Source of the DNA: Bacillus sp. SJS
GTDB taxonomy: Bacteria; Bacillota; Bacilli; Bacillales; Bacillaceae
DNA length: 64,000 nt
NCBI RefSeq assembly: GCF_000732485.2
Contig: NZ_JAQV02000019.1
Location: 1 to 64,000 of the forward strand
Reading direction: 5' to 3'
In this document: positions 55,753 through 63,916 of the stretch, piece by piece
Layout of the letters: each line of letters starts with the position of its first letter
Numbering within the stretch: position 1 is the stretch's first letter
The notes under the pieces: generated by a model
The model's input: the letters and a program-made list of their open reading frames with translations, nothing else
Database searches by the model: none
What the model was told of the DNA's origin: nothing
Program-made: the position numbers and the translations under genes

Positions 55753-55927
55753 AACTCGTCCTGCTTTCCTCTAAGTTGCTAAGAATATCCGATCGTTCTT
55801 CATTAAGTTTAGCGTACATACTGAGAGCGAGCATTTCGGCATTCATGAGTATGTTATCATCTATAGAATAGGCAACCTTGCCTGTTGTATAGAATTTCAC
55901 TTCCATCAAATTCTGCATAGATTTCAC
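55742..55927 (-). pseudogene. mntA-type nucleotidyltransferase antitoxin remnant
   Basis: A 61-codon frame whose end (DDNILMNAEMLALSMYAKLNEERSDILSNLEE) resembles the C-terminus of MntA-type minimal nucleotidyltransferases, the antitoxins that AMPylate HepT. The catalytic GSxxxGxxxxxSDxD domain is absent and nothing upstream restores it. Its position and overlap with the hepT remnant support the assignment. Confidence 0.65.
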
Positions 55928-56071
55928 TCCAGACCTTTCGTTACGGCTACTATACCAGTTTATTGATTTATTACTTTGAGCGCATATCTAAGGCAGACTA
56001 GACTCTTTTAAAAGTATAATAATATAAAGAAGAACAAAATTAATCCACAAGGAAAAAGAAAGGAAGATACA

Positions 56072-57526
56072 ATGGGAACCGGATCAGGGAAAACAGGATG
56101 GAACCTGGACAGCAGCTACACCAGTCTGCCATCCTCCTTTTACACAGTAATTGAACCAAATCCAGTGAATCATCCGAAGATGGTCATTTTTAATAAACAG
56201 CTTGCTGCAAATCTTGGCTTGAGTGCGGATGAGCTTCAAAACGATGCAGCGATCCTTTCCGGAAACGAAATTCCAGATGGCTCCGTTCCTTTAGCCCAAG
56301 CCTACGCTGGCCACCAATTCGGGAACTTTACGATGCTTGGAGACGGACGTGCGATGCTGATTGGAGAACAGATCACTCCTTCAGGCGAACGGATGGATAT
56401 CCAGCTGAAAGGCTCAGGACCGACACCTTATTCACGCCGCGGGGACGGCCGGGCTGCCCTTGGACCGATGCTGCGTGAATACATCATCAGTGAAGCGATG
56501 CATGGTCTAGGGATCCCGACAACCCGCAGCCTCGCGGTTGTAGCAACGGGGGAGCCGATTTACCGCGACACCGAATTGCCTGGTGCCATTTTAACAAGAG
56601 TGGCCGCGAGCCATCTGCGCGTCGGCACCTTTCAATATGCAGCCAACTGGACATCCGAGGAAGAACTGCGGGCGCTTGCTGACTATGCAATCGACCGTCA
56701 TTATTCGGAAATCAAAAATGATGATAACCGGTACCTGTCCCTGCTTCAGGAAGTCATGAAACGACAGGCCGAACTGATTTCCAAATGGATGCTTGTTGGA
56801 TTTATCCACGGAGTTATGAACACGGACAACATGACGATCAGCGGGGAAACGATTGATTACGGTCCATGTGCTTTTATGGATACGTATGATCCGGAAACCG
56901 TCTTCAGCTCAATTGATGTACAAGGCCGCTATGCCTTTCTGAATCAGCCGGGAATTGGCGGCTGGAACTTGGCAAGATTTGCGGAAAGCCTTCTGCCGCT
57001 GCTGCATAAAGAACAGGAGGAAGCGGTGAAAATCGCCCAGGAGACAATCTCTGGCTATCCTGAGCTGTACAAGCGGCAATGGTATAAGGGCATGAGGGCA
57101 AAGCTCGGAATATTTAATGAGGAAAAAGAGGATGAAACGCTGATTCAGCATTTCCTCGCTATGATGCAGAAGGAAAAGGCAGACTATACGAATACGTTTG
57201 TGGCCTTGACCTTTGACAAGGAACATGCGCTCTCGGTCAATCCGGATTACGCCCGTTGGAAAGGGAGTTGGCAGGAAAGATTGTCAAGACAGGAAGAATC
57301 GGAAGCAGCCGTTCATCAGCTGATGCGGAACAGCAATCCTGCCATCATTCCAAGGAATCATCGGGTGGAAGCGGCGCTTGATGCTGCGGTAAACGGAGAT
57401 CTGACTGCGATGGAGGAACTATTGGATGTTCTATCAAATCCATATGAGCACTCGGAAAAACAGACGGCATACGCTGAGCCGCCGGGGCCGGAGTGCGGTC
57501 CTTATGAGACGTATTGCGGGACTTGA
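56072..57526 (+). CDS. selO: Protein adenylyltransferase SelO
   Basis: A 484-residue SelO/YdiU pseudokinase that transfers AMP from ATP to protein Ser/Thr/Tyr residues and is linked to oxidative stress. Family landmarks: [94 protein letters not shown] and [20 protein letters not shown] (metal-binding N and D). The C-terminus ends [12 protein letters not shown]; some homologues carry selenocysteine near this end, here it is cysteine. AAAGGAAG precedes the ATG. It is a single gene with a terminator. Confidence 0.96.
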   Translation: MGTGSGKTGWNLDSSYTSLPSSFYTVIEPNPVNHPKMVIFNKQLAANLGLSADELQNDAAILSGNEIPDGSVPLAQAYAGHQFGNFTMLGDGRAMLIGEQITPSGERMDIQLKGSGPTPYSRRGDGRAALGPMLREYIISEAMHGLGIPTTRSLAVVATGEPIYRDTELPGAILTRVAASHLRVGTFQYAANWTSEEELRALADYAIDRHYSEIKNDDNRYLSLLQEVMKRQAELISKWMLVGFIHGVMNTDNMTISGETIDYGPCAFMDTYDPETVFSSIDVQGRYAFLNQPGIGGWNLARFAESLLPLLHKEQEEAVKIAQETISGYPELYKRQWYKGMRAKLGIFNEEKEDETLIQHFLAMMQKEKADYTNTFVALTFDKEHALSVNPDYARWKGSWQERLSRQEESEAAVHQLMRNSNPAIIPRNHRVEAALDAAVNGDLTAMEELLDVLSNPYEHSEKQTAYAEPPGPECGPYETYCGT

Positions 57527-57530
57527 CTGA

Positions 57531-57580
57531 AAAAAAGCTGACCTGGAAGGATGATGGACTCCTTTTGGTCAGCTTTTTTT
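57531..57580 (+). terminator. Terminator after selO
   Basis: AAAAAAGCTGACC/GGTCAGCTTTTTTT 13-bp stem beginning four bases after the stop. Confidence 0.92.
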
Positions 57581-57581
57581 G

Positions 57582-57860
57582 TGTGGTGCCAGTCCCGTTC
57601 TGCTTCACCGCATCGGGGGACAGAGGCAATGTCTAGCCAGACCTTGTGCACCAATGTTTTGAAGTGTGGGTGCCGGGGCTTTAGTTCAGTACAATTTGTG
57701 TGGACTGGCACGGTGCCAGTCCCGCTTTCCTTCACCGTATCAGGGGACAGAGGCTACGGACGGTCAGCTCTTGAGTACCAGTACTTTGCAGCGGTGGTGC
57801 CGGAGCTTTCGTACGGTAAAATTTGTGGGTACAGGCACACCAGCTTTGCACCACTTCGAA
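57582..57860. repeat. Two tandem REP-like units of about 130 bp
   Basis: Each unit runs GTGCCAGTCCCG, CTTCACCGNATC, GGGGACAGAGGC, then GTGCCGG(A/G)GCTTT, AATTTGTG and GGCAC. The first starts at 57585 and the second at 57716. At their junction GGACTGGCACGGTGCCAGTCC is a near-perfect palindrome. A third, partial copy lies at 62366-62442. They are non-coding and dispersed, like REP/bcr elements of other bacilli. From 57861 to 58088 nothing else is recognised. Confidence 0.8.
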
Positions 57861-58088
57861 AATACGGATAAATCATGAAAGGGTTTTTTTACAGAACAAA
57901 AGAAGCTCCTAATTATGTAACAAATCACTTCATCGTCCTGTATACTAGTAGTAAATGTACAGCTGATGATAGCGAAATGTAAGGTTTATTTGTGCAGCTT
58001 CGGCCGTAGATGAAACAATGGAACAGGAACGGGTCAACGTACGTTAAACAGAAGAAAAAAATGCAGAGTGAAAGCCCTCTCAAAATAA

Positions 58089-58118
58089 TTGACATTTTAT
58101 GTTTCGGCATCGTAATAT
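58089..58118 (+). promoter_or_regulatory. Sigma-A promoter of the DUF2294 gene
   Basis: Perfect -35 TTGACA (58089-58094), 18-base spacer, -10 TAATAT (58113-58118). Transcription would begin near 58125, giving a leader of about 175 bases. Confidence 0.65.
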
Positions 58119-58124
58119 AGGAAA

Positions 58125-58291
58125 TGAAACCGGAAGATTACTCGATAGCATGTATGGTAAAACTTCTTCCAGGCAGCAACGGTATGGGCCGTTCTGAGGG
58201 GGAGCGAACTAGACATATATGCTGTTCATAATAAATCGGGCATACCTCTTTTTTGTGCATACAAAAAGAGGATGCTCTTTTTTTATAGGGG
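58125..58291 (+). promoter_or_regulatory. Structured leader with terminator before the DUF2294 gene
   Basis: The leader shows a hairpin closed by GGAAGA/TCTTCC (58132-58170), a second one ACGG/CCGT (58179-58192), and an intrinsic terminator, GCATACCTCTTTTT/AAAAAGAGGATGC plus seven Ts (58240-58284), ending 14 bases before the start codon and abutting the GGGGGG ribosome binding site. A long leader with a terminator next to the coding region is typical of riboswitches or protein-controlled attenuators. I do not recognise a known class. Confidence 0.55.
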
Positions 58292-58298
58292 GGATCGG

Positions 58299-58634
58299 AT
58301 GAGCAAGGGAGAAATGGAAGATATCATCAGCAGGCTTATTACAAAGTGGGAGAAGGAGTACTTGGGAAGAGGTCCTCTCCAAGTGAAAACAAGCATCTTG
58401 GACCATGCAGTTCTGGTGGTGTTGAAGGGGGTTTTAACACCGGCTGAACAGAAGATTTCTGAAACGGAAAGCGGTCTGCTGTCAGTAAAGAAAATCCGGG
58501 CAGAACTAGTGGAATCGGGTGCAGATGAATTAAAGCAAATTGTTAGCAGCGCGACAGGAATGGAAATCATGAGCTTTCATACAGATATCAGTACGCGCAC
58601 AGGGGAGCGGGTCATGGTGTTTCTTATGGGGTAG
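58299..58634 (+). CDS. DUF2294 family protein
   Basis: A 111-residue cytoplasmic protein of the DUF2294 family: MEDIISRLITKWEKEYLGRG, PLQVKTSILDHAVLVVLKGVLTPAEQ and the C-terminal EIMSFHTDISTRTGERVMVFLM are the conserved blocks. The function is unknown. The ATG at 58299 follows GGGGGGAT and lies right behind a leader terminator, so expression is probably conditional. It ends in its own strong terminator, separate from the cluster that follows. Confidence 0.85.
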   Translation: MSKGEMEDIISRLITKWEKEYLGRGPLQVKTSILDHAVLVVLKGVLTPAEQKISETESGLLSVKKIRAELVESGADELKQIVSSATGMEIMSFHTDISTRTGERVMVFLMG

Positions 58635-58692
58635 GGGTATATTGAAAAACGGGAGACATTTAAAAAGCCCTGAAGAGGGCGGTTTAATGCAG

Positions 58693-58747
58693 ACCGGTAA
58701 AGAGTGTAAGAGTGGACACATCCACCTTGCTCTTTACCGGTTTTTTG
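58693..58747 (+). terminator. Terminator after the DUF2294 gene
   Basis: ACCGGTAAAGAG/CTCTTTACCGGT 12-bp stem with a nested small hairpin (GTGG/CCAC) and a T-tail. The 58748-59012 stretch before the next start holds no clear gene; an in-frame extension of the next gene to 58767 lacks a ribosome binding site. Confidence 0.92.
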
Positions 58748-59012
58748 TTTTAAGGGAATAATCTGAATGCTCCTTAGTGCTGATAAGTTGCTAAATAAGA
58801 AATCTTTAGCTAACCCCAGCGTTCGGCCTCTTGAGGTCATTTCAGAAAATCCCCTCAAGTTAAAACCAGACTGTACCCGATTTCTTTCCAGTTCTTATTG
58901 GCGTACTGATGCGGATAAGTTCTTCGCTGCAACAGGGTGTTGCCCGCTAGGCAGAATTTCTTTGCTTCAATGCACTTGCGCTTTTGTTCTTACTAAAAAG
59001 GGAGGTTGTTCT

Positions 59013-59480
59013 ATGGTTGGGATAAAAGAGAATCAGAAACCGCGTGTATTAATCCTTGCAGATATGGATGCTGCGTTTCAAGAAGACGGAGCTTATGTGA
59101 TCCGCTGCCCCAGCAGGCAGATTTGGGATGGATACGGTTCATTTATCCGGGGCGTTTTAATACTCGTGTATAAGCTGAAAATAGATCGGATTGAGGTGAT
59201 CTGGACGGATGGAAAAAGCGGTCTTGAACAATGGAAGGAGTTAATGCGGAAACATGGGATTTCAGAGGAATGTCTAAACGATTCAAATTATTTATTGAAG
59301 TATTTACATGGATTGGATCCTTCACGATGGTTTGGAGAGCAGTCTGCTCTGGAAGATGTCAGGGATACGGTGACATTATTGCAGCAGCATCCGCTTCTCC
59401 CTAAAAACATAACGGTCAAAGGCTACCTCTTAATGAAAGAAAGAAAGCAGCTGATTTCCTTAAAGGAGCTTAGTGGATGA
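59013..59480 (+). CDS. Carbonic-anhydrase-like (YbcF-type) protein without zinc ligands
   Basis: A 155-residue protein with the outline of a beta-carbonic anhydrase: an N-terminal PRVLILADMDAAF (where enzymes have CxDxR), a central SFIRGVLILVYKLKIDRIEVIWTDG (where enzymes have HxxC) and a C-terminal HPLLPKNITVKGYLLMKERKQL. All three zinc ligands are replaced (Cys by Asp, His by Trp, Cys by Gly), so it should not be a working carbonic anhydrase. It resembles B. subtilis YbcF in spirit. The ATG at 59013 follows GGGAGG. It overlaps the next gene by four bases. Probably a structural or sensory paralogue. Confidence 0.6.
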   Translation: MVGIKENQKPRVLILADMDAAFQEDGAYVIRCPSRQIWDGYGSFIRGVLILVYKLKIDRIEVIWTDGKSGLEQWKELMRKHGISEECLNDSNYLLKYLHGLDPSRWFGEQSALEDVRDTVTLLQQHPLLPKNITVKGYLLMKERKQLISLKELSG

Positions 59481-60325
59481 AGCATCCCTATTCCGGTAAA
59501 GAGGCCGCATTTGCTACGATGCATAGAAAGGAAGAAATAGCTGTTCCAGTGTTCGCTGAGCTGCAAATTTCCCTTCGGGTCCCTCAGAATATCAACACAG
59601 ATGAATTGGGGACATTTACAGGGGAAACAGAAAGAAAGCAGCCTCCCTTGGAAACAGCGCGTTTAAAAGCAAAGCTTGGAATGAAGCGGCTTGGCCTTCC
59701 TTACGGTCTAGCCAGTGAAGGAAGTTTTGGTCCATGCCGGTTCTTTCCTTTTGTCGGGGAGGATTGTGAAATTTTTTTGTGGATCGACGAAATTCTTGGA
59801 ATCGAAATACATGAACAGGTCATCAGCACCGCAACCAATTTCAGTTCAGCGACTGTCTCGTCCCTGGAAACAGCCGAGACCTTTCTAAAAAAAGCGGACT
59901 TTCCATCCCATTCCTTAATTGTAAGGCCAAATCAAATGACTGAGCCTGTTTTCTACAAAGGAATCTGCGGAAGAAAAGAACTGGATGAAGCGATTGCAGA
60001 ATGCACAGCGATCTCAAAAGATCAGCTCGCAATAATTCAAACGGATATGAGGGCCCATCATAATCCTATGAGGCAGAAGGTCATCCATGAGGCAGCGAGA
60101 AAACTTGTGAAACGGATGGGTTCTCTATGTCCTGAATGCGGATGTCCCGGCTGGGGGGTCAGCAAAACGGTAGGAGGGCTTCCCTGTGAACTGTGCCATA
60201 TTCCGACTGCGATGGTGAAAGAGGAGATTTTTAGCTGCAAAGCCTGCACATATAGCAGGACGGAAAAACGGAGTGATGGAAAGACAGAAGCAGGTGCGAT
60301 GTATTGTGTTATTTGCAATCCATAA
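59477..60325 (+). CDS. DUF6671 family protein with C-terminal zinc finger
   Basis: A 282-residue cytoplasmic protein that fits DUF6671. The N-terminal domain (about 1-150) has KEAAFATMHRKEE, TARLKAKLGMKRLGLPYGLA and SEGSFGPCRFFPFVGEDCEI. The middle has IQTDMRAHHNPMRQKVI, and the C-terminus has paired CxxC motifs (LCPECGCPGWG, LPCELCHIP, FSCKACTYS, YCVICNP), likely two zinc sites. Function unknown; the conserved R/H/N-rich ATDMRAHxNPxR-type motif suggests nucleic-acid or phosphate binding. It overlaps the upstream CA-like gene by four bases; the next gene starts 18 bases later. Confidence 0.8.
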   Translation: MKHPYSGKEAAFATMHRKEEIAVPVFAELQISLRVPQNINTDELGTFTGETERKQPPLETARLKAKLGMKRLGLPYGLASEGSFGPCRFFPFVGEDCEIFLWIDEILGIEIHEQVISTATNFSSATVSSLETAETFLKKADFPSHSLIVRPNQMTEPVFYKGICGRKELDEAIAECTAISKDQLAIIQTDMRAHHNPMRQKVIHEAARKLVKRMGSLCPECGCPGWGVSKTVGGLPCELCHIPTAMVKEEIFSCKACTYSRTEKRSDGKTEAGAMYCVICNP

Positions 60326-60342
60326 GAATAGGAGAGATGGAG

Positions 60343-60510
60343 ATGAATTGTGTATACTGCGACGGGCATGGAGAAGTAGTTTGTATGTGTTTGCAGGCTG
60401 GGCAAATGGAAAGTGAGAACTTCAGACAGGACTGTGCCAAGTGCCATAGCCATGGTTACATGGTTTGCCATACATGCAACGGAAGCGGTTATTTGGAAAC
60501 TGGAGAATAA
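60343..60510 (+). CDS. Small DnaJ-type zinc-finger protein
   Basis: A 55-residue protein with two DnaJ-like repeats: CVYCDGHGEVVCMC and CAKCHSHGYMVCHTCNGSGY (CxxCxGxG-type, eight cysteines), expected to bind two zinc ions. In DnaJ such modules bind unfolded chains; short stand-alone versions are often partners of larger enzymes. The ATG at 60343 has AGGAG 8 bases upstream. It sits between the DUF6671 and isocitrate dehydrogenase genes with short gaps, so it belongs to the same operon. Confidence 0.75.
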   Translation: MNCVYCDGHGEVVCMCLQAGQMESENFRQDCAKCHSHGYMVCHTCNGSGYLETGE

Positions 60511-60522
60511 TGGGGGATGAAG

Positions 60523-61947
60523 ATGAAAAAGCAAATTACAGTAGCTCACGGGGATGGAATTGGTCCGGAAATAATGACAGCGGTACTCCGCATGATCAAA
60601 GCTGCAGGTGCTGAGCTTGAGATTGAAGAAGTAGAAATCGGTGAAAAGGTTTACGAACGAGGAGTTACTGCTGGGATGGACAGGACGGCATGGGATTCAA
60701 TTCGCCGGACAAAAGTGTTTTTGAAGGCGCCGATTACCACTCCGCAGGGCGGAGGCTACAAAAGCTTGAATGTAACAACTCGCAAGGCACTTGGACTATA
60801 TGCAAACGTACGGCCTTGCCCATCCTTTTCCCCATTTGTGGACACACTTCATCCGGACATGGATGTCGTGATAATACGAGAGAATGAAGAGGATTTATAT
60901 GCTGGGATTGAGCATAGGCAAACAGATGATGTATATCAATGTCTAAAACTCATTTCGCGGCCGGGCACAGAGAAAATTGTCCGCTATGCATTTGAATATG
61001 CCCGGCATCATAACCGGAAAAAGGTAACATGCTTTGTGAAAGACAACATAATGAAGCTTACAGACGGATTGTTCAGCAAAATTTTTCAAGAGATTGGCGA
61101 GGAATATCCCGAAATCGAGAAGGAAAACTGGATTGTTGATATTGGAGCAGCAAAACTTGCAGATACACCGGAAATGTTCGATGTCATCGTCATGCCAAAT
61201 CTATACGGAGACATCTTATCTGATGTTGCGGCCCAGATCGCAGGATCGGTCGGGATGGCGGGATCTGCGAATATTGGAGAACACTGTGCGATGTTTGAGG
61301 CGATACACGGCTCTGCACCAAGACGTGCCGGCCAAAATCTCGCAAACCCATCCGGCTTGCTGCATGGAGCAATCATGATGCTCGTCCATATCGGACAGAC
61401 GGAAGCAGCCGCAGCCGTCCATAATGCCTGGCTGAGGACGATCGAAGATGGAATCCATACGTATGATTTATACAAAGAAGGCGTAAGCAAACAAAAAGCC
61501 GGCACCCAGGAATTCGCGGATGCAGTCATCGCCCGGATTGGTCAGATTCCCACAGCACTTAAACCTGTCTCATACAGCACAGGATCTTCATGGAAGATTG
61601 CGGCAGCAGAAACCAAACCGGCAAAAAAAGAACTCGCAGGAATCGATATTTTTCTACACTGGAAAGGTGGAAACCCAGATGAGCTTGGCCGTAAGGTGTC
61701 AGCTATCAAGTCAGAGAATCTAGGTCTGTCCGTCATTACAAATCGCGGAGTAAAGGTTTATCCCGATGGGCTACCGGAAACATTTTGCACGGACCATTGG
61801 CGCTGCCGTTTCCTTGGAGACGGCATTACACCTGAACAGGCAGCAGAACTGTATGTAAAGCTTATCCAACATGGATTTGACTGCATTAAAACGGAAAATC
61901 TATACCTGTTTGACGGAATACCGGGATTTTCGGCCGTACATGGATAG
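60523..61947 (+). CDS. Long (Thermus-type) isocitrate dehydrogenase
   Basis: A 474-residue beta-decarboxylating dehydrogenase. Core motifs are VAHGDGIGPEIM, KAPITTPQGGGYKSLNVTTRK (substrate serine region), ANVRPCPS, VIIRENEEDLYAGIEH, VMPNLYGDILSDVAAQIAGS and FEAIHGSAPRRAGQNLANPSG. RR after GSAP, where NADP enzymes have KY, suggests NADP use. A C-terminal extension of about 140 residues (GIDIFLHWKGGNPDELGRKV, SVITNRGVKVYPDG) is found in Thermus/Rickettsia-type isocitrate dehydrogenases and not in the standard Bacillus Icd of about 423 residues. It is the last gene of the cluster. The ATG at 60523 follows GGGGGA at 4-6 bases. Confidence 0.88.
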   Translation: MKKQITVAHGDGIGPEIMTAVLRMIKAAGAELEIEEVEIGEKVYERGVTAGMDRTAWDSIRRTKVFLKAPITTPQGGGYKSLNVTTRKALGLYANVRPCPSFSPFVDTLHPDMDVVIIRENEEDLYAGIEHRQTDDVYQCLKLISRPGTEKIVRYAFEYARHHNRKKVTCFVKDNIMKLTDGLFSKIFQEIGEEYPEIEKENWIVDIGAAKLADTPEMFDVIVMPNLYGDILSDVAAQIAGSVGMAGSANIGEHCAMFEAIHGSAPRRAGQNLANPSGLLHGAIMMLVHIGQTEAAAAVHNAWLRTIEDGIHTYDLYKEGVSKQKAGTQEFADAVIARIGQIPTALKPVSYSTGSSWKIAAAETKPAKKELAGIDIFLHWKGGNPDELGRKVSAIKSENLGLSVITNRGVKVYPDGLPETFCTDHWRCRFLGDGITPEQAAELYVKLIQHGFDCIKTENLYLFDGIPGFSAVHG

Positions 61948-62054
61948 ACCGGGTTATGGCATAGGACAATTTTAAAGAAGACGATCAAAAGAACCGGATG
62001 GTCACCGTGACCGAGAATCGTCACTGCGGGTTTATTGGATAGTGAAATAACCAG

Positions 62055-62110
62055 AAAAAAGGAAGGCGCAAAAGGAAACAAGGTTGTTTCTTTTGGTGCG
62101 ATCCTTTTTT
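62055..62110 (+). terminator. Terminator of the CA-like/DUF6671/IDH cluster
   Basis: AAAAAAGGA...TCCTTTTTT outer stem with a long inner stem (GGCGCAAAAGGAAAC with GTTTCTTTTGGTGC). It lies about 110 bases after the isocitrate dehydrogenase stop. Confidence 0.88.
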
Positions 62111-62365
62111 CGTGTCGGCACTTTTAAACAGATGATGGACCCCGAATTTATCAAATGGGGACTGTATATTCAGTCGAATTTGCAGGAATTATGGCTCTAA
62201 TCCCTTATCTTTAGTCTAGGTTTAAAACGTCAATAAGAAAACCGCGGCACAAGTCGTTTTCCGCTATGACATGCAGCATTCAAGCCAAGGTTCGCAGCTT
62301 GATCCGAACTCCAACTACATATGAAGAGCACAGTTTCAACTCAATGATGATGGCAGAGTACACCA

Positions 62366-62442
62366 AGGCTTTGAAGTGTGGGTGCCGGAGCTTTAGTTCA
62401 GTACAATTTGTGGGGACTGGCACGGTGCCAGTCCCGTTTTGT
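62366..62442. repeat. REP-like palindromic repeat, third copy
   Basis: GTGTGGGTGCCGGAGCTTTA and TTCAGTACAATTTGTG match the 57665-57705 region almost exactly and are followed by the palindrome GGGACTGGCAC/GGTGCCAGTCCC (62414-62436). It supplies the last codons of the small minus-strand ORF at 62398-62562. The 62111-62365 stretch holds no gene. Confidence 0.8.
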
Positions 62443-62562
62443 CTGCGGCTCAAGTGCCTTCATGATCCAGGCGTTAAGAATGAGGAATAAGAGGGTGACC
62501 GTCATGAGGGTGATGAACTTGATTTTAATCGCCTTTAAATAAAGCTTTCTAAATAAATACAA
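62398..62562 (-). CDS. Small membrane protein ending in repeat-derived sequence
   Basis: A 54-codon frame starting at TTG (62562) with AGGAG 8 bases upstream: a basic N-terminus (YLFRKLYLKAIKIK) and one strong membrane helix (FITLMTVTLLFLILNAWIM). The last 15 or so residues (TKRDWHRASPHKLY) are encoded by the REP-like repeat, so the repeat probably inserted into and truncated a longer membrane-protein gene, or the gene acquired a new tail. Confidence 0.5.
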   Translation of the reverse strand: MYLFRKLYLKAIKIKFITLMTVTLLFLILNAWIMKALEPQTKRDWHRASPHKLY

Positions 62563-62816
62563 GAGCCATTCTCCTATCTATCTTATATCTGGTGATACTG
62601 GGTTAGTTCCTTCTATTATAAAGGATCATCAAGAAAAAAATGGTAAAATATTTCAAGGGAATATATCTATTTAATCGGTGGAGGAAAAAATCAAATAGTA
62701 TACAAAAGAAAGGCTTCAAACATAAAAAGCAGAGGCATTTTTAGTTGGGATAATCATACTTTTCTATTAATATTTGATTTTTGGTTATTGTAGTTAAAAA
62801 AATTGGGAGGTGCTTA

Positions 62817-62957
62817 ATGAAAAAGGATCAAGAAAAAAGTAAGATCAGTTCTGATGATGGCTGGAATAGAACAGTATATGGAAGTCCGACCATTGGGGGC
62901 GTGATTGTTATCATCATCGTCATCAGCTATTTTCTGTACCAATGGATTGCAAACTAA
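62817..62957 (+). CDS. Very small single-helix membrane protein
   Basis: A 46-residue protein: a charged cytoplasmic start (MKKDQEKSKISSDDGWNRTV), YGSPTIGG and one C-terminal membrane helix (VIVIIIVISYFLYQWI). GGAGGTG precedes the ATG at 8 bases. The GWNRTVYG segment recalls short Bacillus membrane proteins of DUF families such as DUF6366, which I cannot confirm. It is a single gene upstream of the methyltransferase. Confidence 0.6.
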   Translation: MKKDQEKSKISSDDGWNRTVYGSPTIGGVIVIIIVISYFLYQWIAN

Positions 62958-63087
62958 GGGATGCTGAAAATGGAAAATTACAGCATCACTTTACGGTTTA
63001 TTCATCTCGATGTATATGAAATTTTAGGGAGAGGTATCCGGCCACTTCCACTTTTAGTATGATTATTACCTAAGATTAGGAGGGAGT

Positions 63088-63888
63088 ATGGATATGACAA
63101 GCTATGATAAGGATCTGTTTAAAGGCACCGCCGGCTTTTACTCTCAATACCGACCCATCTATCCTTCTTCCTTAATCAGACTGCTGATAGACCGGTTTGA
63201 ATTAGATGGGAAGGGAAAGATGCTTGATCTAGGCTGCGGAACCGGGCAGCTCACTCTCAGGCTTTCCGACTGGTTTGAGAAACTTATCGGAGTAGATCCT
63301 GAAGAGGAAATGCTTGTCGAAGCAGAACGGAACCGCATTGCAGCTAGGGTGGATCATTGTGAATGGTTAGCTGGAAAAGCGGAGCATTACTTAAATGGCA
63401 TAAATAATGAAGCATTCCGTCTGGTTATGATGGCGAAATCGTTTCATTGGATGGATCAGGAAGCCATCCTCGAAGGTCTTTACACGCTTATCGATGGCGG
63501 TGGAGGAATTGCAATCATAGATGCTTATAATCCAAATCAGAAGTCTGAACCGTGGCAACTGGAACTGAATCGAGTCGTTCGGAATTGGTACGGAGAAGAG
63601 CGGAAGGCGGGGAGCACAACGTATTCGCACCCTGCTATGAGCTATGAAGAAAGAGTCTCCCGTTCCAGATTCAAGGCAGAAGTCGTGAAACTTCCTGCCT
63701 ATCAGTATGTTTGGTCAGCTGATTCAATAATTGGAAATGTGTATTCAACGTCCTATGGGTCAAGGCGGTGGATAGGGGAACAGCGGGAAGCGTATGAAAC
63801 CGAATTGAGAGAAGCGCTTCTAAACATTCATCCAAACGATTCATTTGTAGAGGAAATTCAGCTGACGGTTGTTTTAGGTCTGAAATGA
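63088..63888 (+). CDS. Class I SAM-dependent methyltransferase
   Basis: A 266-residue methyltransferase. YSQYRPIYPSSLIRLL is followed by the SAM-binding motif MLDLGCGTGQLTLRLS (motif I), IGVDPEEEML (motif II acidic residue) and MMAKSFHWMD (motif post II), the order seen in ubiquinone/UbiE-like and YxbB-type small-molecule methyltransferases. It reads most like the Bacillus proteins with the FHWMD motif. AGGAGGGAG precedes the ATG. Substrate unknown. It is a single gene. Confidence 0.92.
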   Translation: MDMTSYDKDLFKGTAGFYSQYRPIYPSSLIRLLIDRFELDGKGKMLDLGCGTGQLTLRLSDWFEKLIGVDPEEEMLVEAERNRIAARVDHCEWLAGKAEHYLNGINNEAFRLVMMAKSFHWMDQEAILEGLYTLIDGGGGIAIIDAYNPNQKSEPWQLELNRVVRNWYGEERKAGSTTYSHPAMSYEERVSRSRFKAEVVKLPAYQYVWSADSIIGNVYSTSYGSRRWIGEQREAYETELREALLNIHPNDSFVEEIQLTVVLGLK

Positions 63889-63892
63889 AAAA

Positions 63893-63916
63893 AACGCCCT
63901 CATGGACGTTCTTCCG
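63893..63916. terminator. Small bidirectional terminator
   Basis: AACGCCC/GGACGTT hairpin between the methyltransferase stop and the end of the minus-strand gene; the minus strand continues into TTTTTTT. Confidence 0.6.
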
